Assembly: GCA_963678055.1 (NCBI GenBank)
Contig: OY782679.1
Location: forward strand, 310,001 to 374,000
Reading direction: 5' to 3'
Source: CAXXOK01 sp963678055
GTDB taxonomy: Bacteria > Bacillota > Clostridia > Christensenellales > Aristaeellaceae
DNA: 64,000 bases
Part shown: in pieces, positions 1 through 7,274 of the stretch
How positions within the stretch are numbered: the stretch's first letter is position 1
Layout of the letters: every line of letters begins with the position of its first letter
Translations under genes and position numbers: made by a program
The notes under the pieces: generated by a model
The model's database searches: none
The model's input: the letters and a program-made list of their open reading frames with translations, nothing else
What the model was told of the DNA's origin: nothing

Positions 1-246
1 TTCTGCATCGTCTATCCGGCGCAAAACCTGCGTGAAGTGGATAGCCTGATTACCAAAATTCTGCGCAAAACCGCCAAATGGAACGCCAAGACGGAGGACT
101 CTCTAGAAATCGGGTTAAGCATCGGTTACTCCACCTGGCAGTTTGACCAGCACGATACCGTGGACGCGTTTTATCGTCGCGCGGATGAAGCGATGTACCG
201 CGCAAAAAACGAAAAGAAAAAAGCGGCCAAAACAAGAGGAGCATAA
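1..246 (+). CDS. C-terminal end of a GGDEF-domain protein (5' truncated by window edge)
   Basis: The reading frame is open from base 1 and stops at 246, so only the last 81 residues are present. The tail carries the conserved end of a GGDEF domain: a 'SIGYS' strand, then 'RRADEAMYRAK', the usual last helix of diguanylate cyclases, followed by a lysine-rich end. The family makes cyclic di-GMP from two GTP. The catalytic GGDEF loop and any sensor domain lie outside the window, so activity cannot be judged. The next gene starts 2 bases downstream, so the two are probably co-transcribed. Confidence 0.85.
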   Translation, partial: FCIVYPAQNLREVDSLITKILRKTAKWNAKTEDSLEIGLSIGYSTWQFDQHDTVDAFYRRADEAMYRAKNEKKKAAKTRGA

Positions 247-248
247 AT

Positions 249-755
249 TTGGAAGACAGACACTTGTATGTTGTTGCGCAGTTTGATGCGCAAACCGACC
301 AGAAGCTCAAACAGCTGTACCAAACCCTGGTGCAGGAGGGCTTTATCGGCACCCAAACCAAGGACATTCCCTACCACATCACCTTGGGCACATTCGAAGT
401 GGAGGACGAGGTAGAGGTCATCCGCCGCGTGCACAAAACAACGCAGGCCATGCCCGCGTTTACCATGCGCATGGCCTATATCGGCTTGTTTGGGTTGAAT
501 GTGCTGTTTGCGGCACCGGCGGTCAAGTGCGAGCTGATTCACCTGCGGCAGTGGATTGTGCCCGGCGGCGGCACCGCTGAGGAGTTTCCCTGGGTGGCGC
601 ATACCACGCTGCTGATGGATGAGCCCGGCACCATCCACCGCGCCATTCCCGTAGTGACGAAGCATTTTGAGCCCTTCCGCGCAACCGTGGAGAGCGTCGG
701 TGTGTATGAATATTTTCCCGAACGCAAAATCGGCGTGTATCCGCTGAAAGCATAA
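249..755 (+). CDS. 2H phosphoesterase family protein (2'-5' RNA ligase / cyclic phosphodiesterase-like)
   Basis: This 168-residue protein has the two His-x-Thr motifs that define the 2H phosphoesterase fold: H43-I-T45 ('YHITLG') and H118-T-T120 ('VAHTTL'). Family members hydrolyse 2',3'-cyclic phosphates or 2'-5' linkages in RNA-related substrates; the substrate here is unknown. The start is a TTG, chosen because a purine-rich ribosome-binding site (AGAGGAG) lies just upstream and the gene follows the GGDEF gene by 2 bases. It probably shares that transcript and ends at the hairpin at 771-800. No signal peptide or membrane segment is visible, so it should be cytoplasmic. Confidence 0.8.
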   Translation: MEDRHLYVVAQFDAQTDQKLKQLYQTLVQEGFIGTQTKDIPYHITLGTFEVEDEVEVIRRVHKTTQAMPAFTMRMAYIGLFGLNVLFAAPAVKCELIHLRQWIVPGGGTAEEFPWVAHTTLLMDEPGTIHRAIPVVTKHFEPFRATVESVGVYEYFPERKIGVYPLKA

Positions 756-770
756 AAAGACAGATATACG

Positions 771-800
771 AAAGGCGTACCCTTGGGTACGGCTTTTTTA
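771..800. terminator. Probable bidirectional terminator
   Basis: A hairpin with arms CGTACCC (776-782) and GGGTACG (785-791), extended by AAAG/CTTT beyond a G-G mismatch and followed by a T run, lies between the convergent phosphoesterase and cupin genes. Confidence 0.75.
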
Positions 801-824
801 GCTGGCATAGAATATAGGGCTTTG

Positions 825-1148
825 TTATAGAAAATCATCCCGCTGGGGAGAAAATACATCAATTAAGGTACCTTCGACCGTGCATACACAGCCGTGCACC
901 TCGTTGCGTTCAAAGGCCAGGGTATCGCCGGTGGATACGGTGTGATTTTCGCTATCGCCGGTAAAAACAAAGGTGCCGGACTCCACATAGGTACACTGCA
1001 CGTGCGGGTGGCTGTGGGGGGCACCGACGCTACCTTTTTCAAACGAAACGGCCACGACCATGCCTTCGCTGGTGTGCGCCAGCACCCGGCGCTTGACGCC
1101 GCCGCCAAGATCTGTCCATGGAGTTTTGCTCGAATTCACGACCTTCAC
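825..1148 (-). CDS. Small single-domain cupin protein
   Basis: A compact beta-barrel protein of about 107 residues with cupin motif 1 ('PHSHPHVQCTYVESG', two or three histidines and a glutamate) and a weaker motif 2 ending 'RNEVHGC'. These residues normally hold one divalent metal. Small cupins of this kind act as metal-dependent enzymes or ligand binders; the role here is unknown. The open frame extends upstream to 1193, but the best start is GTG at 1148, preceded at 6 bases by AGAGGTG. It is transcribed divergently from ahcY, with a 6-bp-arm palindrome (1172-1185) between the two. Confidence 0.75.
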   Translation of the reverse strand: MKVVNSSKTPWTDLGGGVKRRVLAHTSEGMVVAVSFEKGSVGAPHSHPHVQCTYVESGTFVFTGDSENHTVSTGDTLAFERNEVHGCVCTVEGTLIDVFSPQRDDFL

Positions 1149-1171
1149 TTGCAACACCTCTTCAAACTGAT

Positions 1172-1185
1172 TACAATGAATTGTA
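1172..1185. promoter_or_regulatory. Short palindrome in the divergent cupin/ahcY promoter region
   Basis: TACAAT-GA-ATTGTA is a perfect inverted repeat between two divergent genes. It may be a small operator, or simply a -10-like TACAAT on the minus strand. No regulator is assigned. Confidence 0.3.
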
Positions 1186-1231
1186 CCATACATAGACCGG
1201 AGACAACAGCCGGAATTTGGGGAGGATCACG

Positions 1232-2497
1232 ATGCAATCCGTAATCAGAGATGCAGCGCTTGCGCCGCAGGGACTACAGAAAATTGAATGGGTCAAACAT
1301 CATATGCCGCTGCTGAAAGAGTTGGAAGCACGCTTTGTGAAGGAACAGCCTTTCCGAGGCCTGAAAATTGCCATGTCCGTGCATATGGAGGCCAAAACCG
1401 CGCGGCTTGCACTGCTGTTCAAGGCCGGAGGAGCACAGGTGCATGCCACAGGCTGCAATACCCTGTCCACCCAGGATGATGTAGCCGCAGGGCTGGCCGC
1501 CCAGGGCGTAAGTGTGTTTGCCTGGCATGCCGCGACCGACGCGGAGTACCACGAGCATTTGCTTAAGACCCTGTCGCTGAACCCTCATCTCGTGCTGGAC
1601 GACGGGGGCGACCTGACACAAATTTTGTGTGACGAGCGTCCTGATTTGGCAAAAGATCTGCTGGGTGGCGGCGAAGAAACGACCACCGGCGTGATGCGCC
1701 TGCGGGCGCGGGCCGAAAGCGGAACGCTGGGCTTTCCGATGGTTAGCGTCAACGACGCGAAGATGAAAAGCTTTTTTGACAACCGCTATGGTACCGGCCA
1801 GTCCGTGTGGGATGGCATCGACCGCACCACCAACCTGGTCGTTGCCGGGAAAACCGTTGTGGTGGCCGGCTACGGCTGGTGCGGCAAGGGTGTCAGCATG
1901 CGGGCCAAGGGGCTGGGTGCCAAGGTGGTCATCACCGAGGTTGACCCCGTAAAAGCGGTCGAGGCCGTGATGGACGGGTTTACGGTGCTGCCGATGGACC
2001 GGGCGGTGGAAGTCGGCGATATTTTTGTCACCGTAACCGGCTGCAAGGACATTATCACCCCCGCTCATATCCGGACGATCAAGGAAGGCGCGGTGCTGTG
2101 CAACGCTGGACATTTCAACGTTGAAGTCGCCGTAGCGAAACTGAAAAAAGAAGCAACGCGGATTGAGGATGTGCGAAAGAACATTGAAGCGCTGCTCTTT
2201 GATCTGCCGGACGGCAATACCAAAACCGTGTATCTGCTGGCGGAAGGTAAGCTGGTCAACCTCGCGGCGGGCGACGGCCATCCGGCGGAAATTATGGACA
2301 TCAGCTTTGCGCTACAGGCGCTGTGCATGGAGTATATTGCCAAGCACCACAGCGAGCTCACTCCCGGCGTGTACCCCGTACCGGAGGATATCGATCAGGC
2401 CGTGGCCGCCCTGAAGCTGAAAACCTTGGGCGTGGAAATCGACCAGCTCACCCCCGAGCAGGCGGCGTATATCCATTCCGAGAACGGCGGAGAGTGA
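1232..2497 (+). CDS. ahcY: S-adenosylhomocysteine hydrolase (adenosylhomocysteinase)
   Basis: The 421-residue protein reversibly splits S-adenosylhomocysteine into adenosine and homocysteine, removing the product inhibitor of SAM-dependent methylation. It shows the family layout: an N-terminal substrate region ('SVHMEAKTA', 'GCNTLSTQDDVAA'), the central Rossmann NAD site ('VVVAGYGWCGKGVSMRAKG'), and the C-terminal 'GHFNVEV' and 'DGHPAEIMD' blocks. Length is typical of the shorter bacterial form. The frame could open at TTG 1217, but ATG 1232 is preceded by GGGGAGGA at 5 bases and is preferred. The downstream Fe-S protein begins 35 bases later on the same strand. Confidence 0.95.
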   Translation: MQSVIRDAALAPQGLQKIEWVKHHMPLLKELEARFVKEQPFRGLKIAMSVHMEAKTARLALLFKAGGAQVHATGCNTLSTQDDVAAGLAAQGVSVFAWHAATDAEYHEHLLKTLSLNPHLVLDDGGDLTQILCDERPDLAKDLLGGGEETTTGVMRLRARAESGTLGFPMVSVNDAKMKSFFDNRYGTGQSVWDGIDRTTNLVVAGKTVVVAGYGWCGKGVSMRAKGLGAKVVITEVDPVKAVEAVMDGFTVLPMDRAVEVGDIFVTVTGCKDIITPAHIRTIKEGAVLCNAGHFNVEVAVAKLKKEATRIEDVRKNIEALLFDLPDGNTKTVYLLAEGKLVNLAAGDGHPAEIMDISFALQALCMEYIAKHHSELTPGVYPVPEDIDQAVAALKLKTLGVEIDQLTPEQAAYIHSENGGE

Positions 2498-2532
2498 ACC
2501 ACAAATAACCCTGCTTAGAAAGAGTGAGTTCC

Positions 2533-3195
2533 ATGCACTATGTTTATGCGCCCGGCTGCGCACTGACGGACTATAAACCTCATCTGGCGGCAAAGGTGCA
2601 CGCGGTTTTATGCAAGGCCCTTGGCGATATGCCGCTCTACGACACCTGCTGCCGCGCGCCCCATACCCTGGCGGATGCAACAACTGTGATTAATACTTGC
2701 CCCGGCTGCAGCCGCCGCTTTAAGGAAGAGCACGAGGGCATTGATACCCTGTCGCTGTGGGAAGTGCTGGCAGACGCCGACGACTTTCCCTTTCCCGATT
2801 ACAGCGGCCTGCGCCTGGCCATACACGATGCATGCTCGACCCGCACAGAGCCGGGCGTGCACGCGGCCATCCGTACGCTGCTTCAGAAAATGAACATCAC
2901 GGTTGTCGAGCCGGAGCATACGCGCGAAAATCAGCGCTGCTGCGGCGACAGCGCGTATCCGGAAAAACCCATCCCGGAAATCTATGCGCAAATGAAAGCC
3001 CGCGCCGACGAAATGCCGGCGGAGGAGGTTTGCGTATACTGCGTCTCGTGCATCAAAGCCCTGGCGACCGGCGGCAAAACCCCGCGCTATCTGGTGGACC
3101 TTTTGTTTCACCAGCCGACTGACCCCAAAGCGGGCGATGATCATAGCTTTTACACGCAGCTGTGGGCCTATCAAGCCGAAACCAAGCCGGAGTAA
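2533..3195 (+). CDS. Cysteine-rich CCG-domain (Fe-S)-binding protein, HdrB/GlcF-like
   Basis: This 220-residue soluble protein contains two copies of the cysteine-rich CCG domain seen in heterodisulfide reductase HdrB, GlcF and LutA. Copy 1 has C-x(n)-'CCRAP'-x(n)-'CPGC'; copy 2 has 'HDACSTR', 'RCCGDS' and 'CVYCVSC'. In HdrB such motifs hold noncubane [4Fe-4S] clusters for disulfide reduction. It stands alone, without the other Hdr or lactate-oxidase subunits, and follows ahcY in the same orientation, so an exact reaction cannot be given. ATG 2533 is preferred over GTG 2524 for spacing from the AGAAAGAG ribosome-binding site. Confidence 0.75.
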   Translation: MHYVYAPGCALTDYKPHLAAKVHAVLCKALGDMPLYDTCCRAPHTLADATTVINTCPGCSRRFKEEHEGIDTLSLWEVLADADDFPFPDYSGLRLAIHDACSTRTEPGVHAAIRTLLQKMNITVVEPEHTRENQRCCGDSAYPEKPIPEIYAQMKARADEMPAEEVCVYCVSCIKALATGGKTPRYLVDLLFHQPTDPKAGDDHSFYTQLWAYQAETKPE

Positions 3196-3215
3196 AATCT
3201 CTCCTGATATATAAA

Positions 3216-3243
3216 AAACCGCCCGACAGTCGTCGGGCGGTTT
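3216..3243. terminator. Bidirectional rho-independent terminator
   Basis: A nine-pair GC-rich stem (CCGCCCGAC / GTCGGGCGG), loop AGTC, flanked by AAA and TTT, sits between convergent genes. Confidence 0.9.
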
Positions 3244-3257
3244 GCTTGTGTGGGTGT

Positions 3258-4478
3258 TTAGGCCAGGCGGATGCCGCTGCGCTCCTGCTCGGCCTGGTAG
3301 CTGGTCACCAGCTTGCGGATGCGGTCATAGGGGTTCAGCAGCTGGCTGATGCTGCGGTCATGGTTGATGGAGGCGATGATATAGGAGATGAACTTGCTCA
3401 TATCCGCCTGTACAAACCAGGGCATGGCCTTCAGCTCCGGGCGTGTATAGGTCAGGTTGGTGGAAATCACGCGCGTGATAATCCCGTCCTCGTACGCCTC
3501 GTTGTACTCCTCCAGCCCTGCGGTGAACAGGGGGAAGGTAACCGCCGCGTAAATACGGCCCGCGTTGCGCTTTTTCAGCTCCTTGGCCAGATCCAAAATG
3601 CTTTCGCCGGAGGCCAGAATGTCATCGGAGACGAAAATGTCCTTGCCTTCCACGCTGTCGCCCAGGTATTCATGGGCAACGATGGGATTGCGGCCGTTGA
3701 TGATCTGGGTGTAGTCGCGCCGCTTGTAGAACATACCCATATCCAGTCCCAGCACCGAGGAATAGAATATGTTGCGGTCGATGGCGCCCTCGTCCGGGGA
3801 GACGATCATCATGTGCCGTTTGTCCAGCCACAGGTCCTTCTGCTCGCGCATGAGCGCTTTCAAAATCTGATAGGTGGGCTTGACCGAATCAAACCCGATC
3901 AGCGGAACGGCGTTCTGCACGCGGGGGTCGTGGGCATCAAAGGTCACAATATTGGTCACGCCCATGTTCTTGAGTTCCTGCAGTGCCAGTGCGCAATCCA
4001 GGCTTTCGCGGCTGGTGCGGCGGTGCTGCCGGGCTTCGTAGAGCATGGGCATGATGATATTAATGCGTTTGGCGCGGCCGCCGATTGCGGCAATAATGCG
4101 TTTTAAGTCCTGATAGTGGTCATCGGGGGACATACGTACAGGGCTTCCGTACAGGTCATAGGTTACGTTGTAGGCACCGATATCCGATACGATGAAGATA
4201 TCGTACCCGCGTACCGAGGACTTGATCATTCCCTTACCTTCCCCGGTAGAAAAGCGGGGGCAGGAGGTGTCAATCAGGAAGTTGTCCCGGTCTGCGCCTA
4301 GCTCGCCTCGCAGGGGGATGTTGGTATCTTCCATCGCCTCGTTTTCTTCCCGCCAGCGCATCAGATACTTGTTGATTCTGGCCCCCATCTCCTCACAGCC
4401 GGGCATGACGATTAGCCCAAGCGGTCCGTAGGGGGCCGAGTGAAATTCCTCGCTTGGTGTTTTGCCGGTATTTGGCAT
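3258..4478 (-). CDS. prs: Ribose-phosphate pyrophosphokinase-like protein (PRPP synthase family, long form)
   Basis: The 406-residue product resembles PRPP synthase, which makes 5-phosphoribosyl diphosphate from ribose 5-phosphate and ATP for purine, pyrimidine, NAD, His and Trp synthesis. Visible family features are 'MPMLYEARQHRRTSRESLDC' (the ATP/loop region), 'TFDAHDPRVQNAVP', and the PRPP-binding loop region 'VSDDILASGES' with paired aspartates, though the last differs from the usual DDxxxTGGT form. It is longer than the classical enzyme of about 315 residues. Start ATG 4478 follows AAAGGAG at 7 bases. A TATACT -10 box lies at 4522-4527 on the minus strand. Confidence 0.85.
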   Translation of the reverse strand: MPNTGKTPSEEFHSAPYGPLGLIVMPGCEEMGARINKYLMRWREENEAMEDTNIPLRGELGADRDNFLIDTSCPRFSTGEGKGMIKSSVRGYDIFIVSDIGAYNVTYDLYGSPVRMSPDDHYQDLKRIIAAIGGRAKRINIIMPMLYEARQHRRTSRESLDCALALQELKNMGVTNIVTFDAHDPRVQNAVPLIGFDSVKPTYQILKALMREQKDLWLDKRHMMIVSPDEGAIDRNIFYSSVLGLDMGMFYKRRDYTQIINGRNPIVAHEYLGDSVEGKDIFVSDDILASGESILDLAKELKKRNAGRIYAAVTFPLFTAGLEEYNEAYEDGIITRVISTNLTYTRPELKAMPWFVQADMSKFISYIIASINHDRSISQLLNPYDRIRKLVTSYQAEQERSGIRLA

Positions 4479-4521
4479 GATGATGCTCCTTTGCAATCAC
4501 GTTTGTCGGGTCTGCGCCACC

Positions 4522-4527
4522 AGTATA
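4522..4527 (-). promoter_or_regulatory. -10 box upstream of prs
   Basis: TATACT on the minus strand lies about 45 bases upstream of the prs start. No convincing -35 element is visible, so the call is tentative. Confidence 0.4.
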
Positions 4528-4574
4528 CCGCAAATTGCCTGGATTGGAAAGATGCTTGTAAGAAGGAATTTAAA

Positions 4575-5096
4575 TCAATGTTTGGAGTTGGTAAAGGCAT
4601 CCTTGCGGAAAACCCAGAATTTACTGGCAATATAGTTAAATACGATGACCAACACCAGCACTAAAATGCGTGCCAGAATATTAGGCGTGCCCAGCAAACT
4701 CAGCAAGGCCGCCAGTCCCAGTTCAAACAGCAGCAGCGTAACGATGCGTGCCGAGGTGAACTGTGAAAATGCTTTCGTGCGGGCTTTGGGGTCGTGATAT
4801 TCCACGCGAAATACCATTCTCCGGTTGATCCAGAACGCAAACAACACTGCGGCAATCCAGGAGAGTACGTTGGCAACCGTTACCTGCGCGGTGGTCGCCA
4901 GGTTGATGACATCCACCACCCAGCGAAGCGGTGTTGCCTCAGGCATTGCCGGGGCGCTGCCCACGGCCAGCAGAAAATACAGCCCGTACGATACCACCAG
5001 CGAGACCGCTGTGGTCAACACACCTGCGACAATATAGCGGAATAGCTCCCAAAGCTGGTCATGTTTATCGTGGTAGAGGGTTTTTAGCGTTTGCAC
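4575..5096 (-). CDS. GtrA-family membrane protein
   Basis: This 173-residue protein has four hydrophobic segments and the GtrA hallmarks: 'ELFRYIVAGVLTTAVS' at the start, 'NVLSWIAAVLFAFWINRRMVF' in the middle and 'FNYIASKFWVFRK' at the end. GtrA-like proteins are thought to help move polyprenyl-linked sugars across the membrane for cell-surface glycosylation. The start is GTG 5096, with AAGGAG upstream. The gene lies 97 bases before prs on the same strand. A shortened copy of its first bases is found at 6600-6634, at the boundary of the neighbouring duplication. Confidence 0.85.
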   Translation of the reverse strand: MQTLKTLYHDKHDQLWELFRYIVAGVLTTAVSLVVSYGLYFLLAVGSAPAMPEATPLRWVVDVINLATTAQVTVANVLSWIAAVLFAFWINRRMVFRVEYHDPKARTKAFSQFTSARIVTLLLFELGLAALLSLLGTPNILARILVLVLVIVFNYIASKFWVFRKDAFTNSKH

Positions 5097-5180
5097 AGTG
5101 ATTCTCCTTGCGCATTATTACCGGCTATGGTACCGCATAGGGTTTCCACGCCTGCCTGTGCTTTCCCTGCCCTGCGGGCT

Positions 5181-5208
5181 TTATCCACATGCACCGCTGT
5201 GGTACACT
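5181..5208 (+). promoter_or_regulatory. Candidate promoter of sigma/anti-sigma pair 1
   Basis: TTATCC (5181-5186), a 16-base spacer, and TACACT (5203-5208). The same boxes with the same spacing are kept in copy 2 despite changes in the spacer, which supports function. The leader to the start is about 90 bases. Confidence 0.5.
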
Positions 5209-5300
5209 GGAAAAAGATGTAATAAAACAAGCCGATGCTGTAACGAAACACAGCCCGGCGGCACTAATTGAATGAATGGGCGTAAAAGGAGGGGACCCGC

Positions 5301-5789
5301 TTGGATGAATTCGGTGAGATTTATCAGCAATACGGCGGGATGATCTTTGGCTTCCTGATGCGCCTTTGCGGGAACTGCGACCTGGCCGACGAACTGACGC
5401 AGGAAACCTTTTATCAGGCCATCAAGGGCTGGAAGCGCTACCGGGGGGATGCCGGTGTTTCCACCTGGCTTTGTGGGATTGCCAAGCGGCTCTACTGGGC
5501 ATCGCTGCGCAAGGCGCCGCCCACGCCTGCCTGTACGATAGAACCTTGCGTACCGGACTTTACCGAACAGCTAATCACTGGGGACCGCGCCATGGTAGCG
5601 CAGCGCTTGCTGCACGAGCTGGCAGAGCCCTACCGCGAGGTGTTCACATTGCGCACCTTCTGCGAGCTAAGCCACGCGCAGATCGGTGAGCTGTTTGCAA
5701 AAAGTGAAACCTGGGCGCGTGTTACCTATTACCGGGCCAGACAAACCCTGGCAGCGGGGATGAAGGAGACTGATACCGATGAAGCATGA
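5301..5789 (+). CDS. ECF-type RNA polymerase sigma factor, copy 1
   Basis: A 162-residue group 4 sigma factor. Region 2 is seen as 'IFGFLMRLCGN..LADELTQETFYQAIKG' and 'STWLCGIAKRLYW'; region 4 as 'EVFTLRTFCELSHAQIGELFAKSETWARVTYYRARQTL', the helix-turn-helix for the -35 box. The start is TTG 5301 behind AAAAGGAGGGG. Its last 11 bases overlap the anti-sigma start, the usual coupled arrangement. The product is nearly identical to copy 2 (about five substitutions in 162), so both probably direct the same regulon. The regulon cannot be read from the window. Confidence 0.92.
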   Translation: MDEFGEIYQQYGGMIFGFLMRLCGNCDLADELTQETFYQAIKGWKRYRGDAGVSTWLCGIAKRLYWASLRKAPPTPACTIEPCVPDFTEQLITGDRAMVAQRLLHELAEPYREVFTLRTFCELSHAQIGELFAKSETWARVTYYRARQTLAAGMKETDTDEA

Positions 5790-6588
5790 TTGTAACGTTG
5801 CCCGCGATCTGATGCCGCTTATGCTGGACGACGCGGCGAGCGAAGAAAGCCAAAAACTGCTCAACGAACACCTGGAGGAGTGCGCGTCCTGCCGGAAATA
5901 CTATAGCGGCATGCAGGCCGTACTGCCGATAGTCCGCCAGGCCAGCCAGCAGGAGAAACAGTCCTTTGACAACGCGGCCCGCAAGCTGCGCAGAAAGCAG
6001 CGTATCCGGCTGTGGAAGCGGTTGTTGATCGGGTTTCTGATTGGCGTCCTTGTCATGAGCGGCGCGCTGTGGGGCTGGAGGTGGTTGACCAGCGATTTGA
6101 ATGTGCCGATGCATTACGGTAACTATAACTTATTTCTTTCGCAGCTTCAGGATGGCAATGTAGCCTTTAACATGGATTTTTATGGGTCTAGCCGCGTAAT
6201 GGGCGTGCGCATCAAAGAAGCACAGGAAAACGGGCAGAACATCTACTATGTTTATAACGAAACCTCACGGATTCCACAGTATATGGAAACGATGAATCGT
6301 AACTATTCCTTCCAGCGTATGGATGCGGAACGCTTTGCCCAACTGGATGAAATACGCCAGGGAGTACCAGATGAATATGTTACGATTTGGCAAGCGGGTG
6401 ACAGCATTTCCCCGGCGTCTGAGGAAATGGAAACGTTCTTTACACTCTGGGATCAGTATACCCCATTATGGTCACCAGTTGATGAAAATGGGGAAGCACA
6501 TGCGCTTACGTTTGAGGAATCGCAAAAAGAGGAAAAGCTTCGCGCACAAGTGGACGCGGCGCGTAAAGTTGTGCCGGAGTGGCAATAG
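5779..6588 (+). CDS. Zinc-finger (zf-HC2) transmembrane anti-sigma factor, copy 1
   Basis: A 269-residue protein with an N-terminal ZAS-type motif H31-x3-C35-x2-C38, plus an upstream C5, that should bind zinc and hold the ECF sigma factor inactive. One membrane helix follows at about residues 78-100, then an extracytoplasmic domain of about 165 residues that is presumably the sensor. The first 24 residues are identical to copy 2, while the outer domain is only loosely similar. Both copies end in 'VPEWQ'. It overlaps the sigma gene by 11 bases. No release protease is encoded nearby. Confidence 0.9.
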   Translation: MKHDCNVARDLMPLMLDDAASEESQKLLNEHLEECASCRKYYSGMQAVLPIVRQASQQEKQSFDNAARKLRRKQRIRLWKRLLIGFLIGVLVMSGALWGWRWLTSDLNVPMHYGNYNLFLSQLQDGNVAFNMDFYGSSRVMGVRIKEAQENGQNIYYVYNETSRIPQYMETMNRNYSFQRMDAERFAQLDEIRQGVPDEYVTIWQAGDSISPASEEMETFFTLWDQYTPLWSPVDENGEAHALTFEESQKEEKLRAQVDAARKVVPEWQ

Positions 6589-6599
6589 AGGCAGCGACC

Positions 6600-6634
6600 A
6601 GCTCCCAAAGCTGATCATGGTAGAGGGTTTTGAT
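6600..6634 (-). pseudogene. Fragment of the gtrA 5' end at the duplication joint
   Basis: The bases from 6600 repeat the start of gtrA (5044 onward) with about nine bases missing, and then jump directly to sequence equivalent to 5150. About 70 bases of the original spacer are lost overall. It is too short to encode a product and marks where the duplicated segment was copied. Confidence 0.75.
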
Positions 6635-6665
6635 GCCTGCCTGTGCTTTCCCTGCCCTGTGAGCT

Positions 6666-6693
6666 TTATCCGCATACGCCGCTGTGGTACACT
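6666..6693 (+). promoter_or_regulatory. Candidate promoter of sigma/anti-sigma pair 2
   Basis: TTATCC, a 16-base spacer and TACACT (6688-6693), the counterpart of the boxes at 5181-5208. Confidence 0.5.
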
Positions 6694-6785
6694 GGCAAAA
6701 GATGTAAAAAAACAAGCCGATGCTGTAACGAAACACAGCCCGGCGGCACTAATTGAATGAATGGGCGTAAAAGGAGGGGACCCGC

Positions 6786-7274
6786 TTGGATGAATTCGGT
6801 GAGATTTATCAGCAATACGGCGGGATGATCTTTGGCTTCCTGATGCGCCTGTGCGGGAACCGCGACCTGGCTGACGAACTGACGCAAGAAACCTTTTATC
6901 AGGCCATCAAGGGTTGGAAGCGCTACCGGGGGGATGCCGGTGTTTCCACCTGGCTTTGTGGGATTGCCAAGCGGCTCTACTGGGCATCGCTGCGCAAGGC
7001 GCCGCCCGTGCCTGCCTGCAAGGCCGAACCTTGCGTGCCGGACTTTACCGAACAGTTAATCACTGGGGACCGCGCCATGGTAGCGCAGCGCTTGCTGCAC
7101 GAGCTGGCAGAGCCCTACCGCGAGGTGTTCACATTGCGCACCTTCTGCGAGCTAAGCCACGCGCAGATCGGTGAGCTGTTTGCAAAAAGCGAAACCTGGG
7201 CGCGTGTTACCTATTACCGGGCCAGACAAACCCTGGCAGCGGGGATGGAGGAGACTGATACCGATGAAGCATGA
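6786..7274 (+). CDS. ECF-type RNA polymerase sigma factor, copy 2
   Basis: A 162-residue ECF sigma factor, almost the same protein as copy 1. Visible changes include Cys to Arg in the first third, a short altered stretch 'PVPACKAEP' in the linker, and Lys to Glu near the C terminus. The region 2 and region 4 DNA-contacting segments are unchanged, so promoter specificity should be shared. Start TTG 6786 and the AAAAGGAGGGG ribosome-binding site are also conserved. It overlaps the downstream anti-sigma gene by 11 bases. Confidence 0.92.
   Translation: MDEFGEIYQQYGGMIFGFLMRLCGNRDLADELTQETFYQAIKGWKRYRGDAGVSTWLCGIAKRLYWASLRKAPPVPACKAEPCVPDFTEQLITGDRAMVAQRLLHELAEPYREVFTLRTFCELSHAQIGELFAKSETWARVTYYRARQTLAAGMEETDTDEA

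Larger units (their letters stand above)
5150..5840 (+). repeat. Tandem duplication, copy 1 (near-identical part)
   Basis: From 5150 the sequence matches 6635 onward at a constant offset of 1485 bases through the promoter, the whole sigma gene and the first 60 or so bases of the anti-sigma gene. It stays clearly similar to about 6025 and then diverges. Confidence 0.9.

Noticed and set aside
3162..4106. Long plus-strand frame opposite prs
   Set aside because: Antisense shadow of a well-supported PRPP synthase-like gene; it crosses the terminator.
5222..5260. Possible ECF autoregulatory promoter (TGTAAC ... pattern) upstream of the sigma gene
   Set aside because: Conserved in both copies, but so is everything around it; the match to known ECF consensus boxes is too weak to claim.
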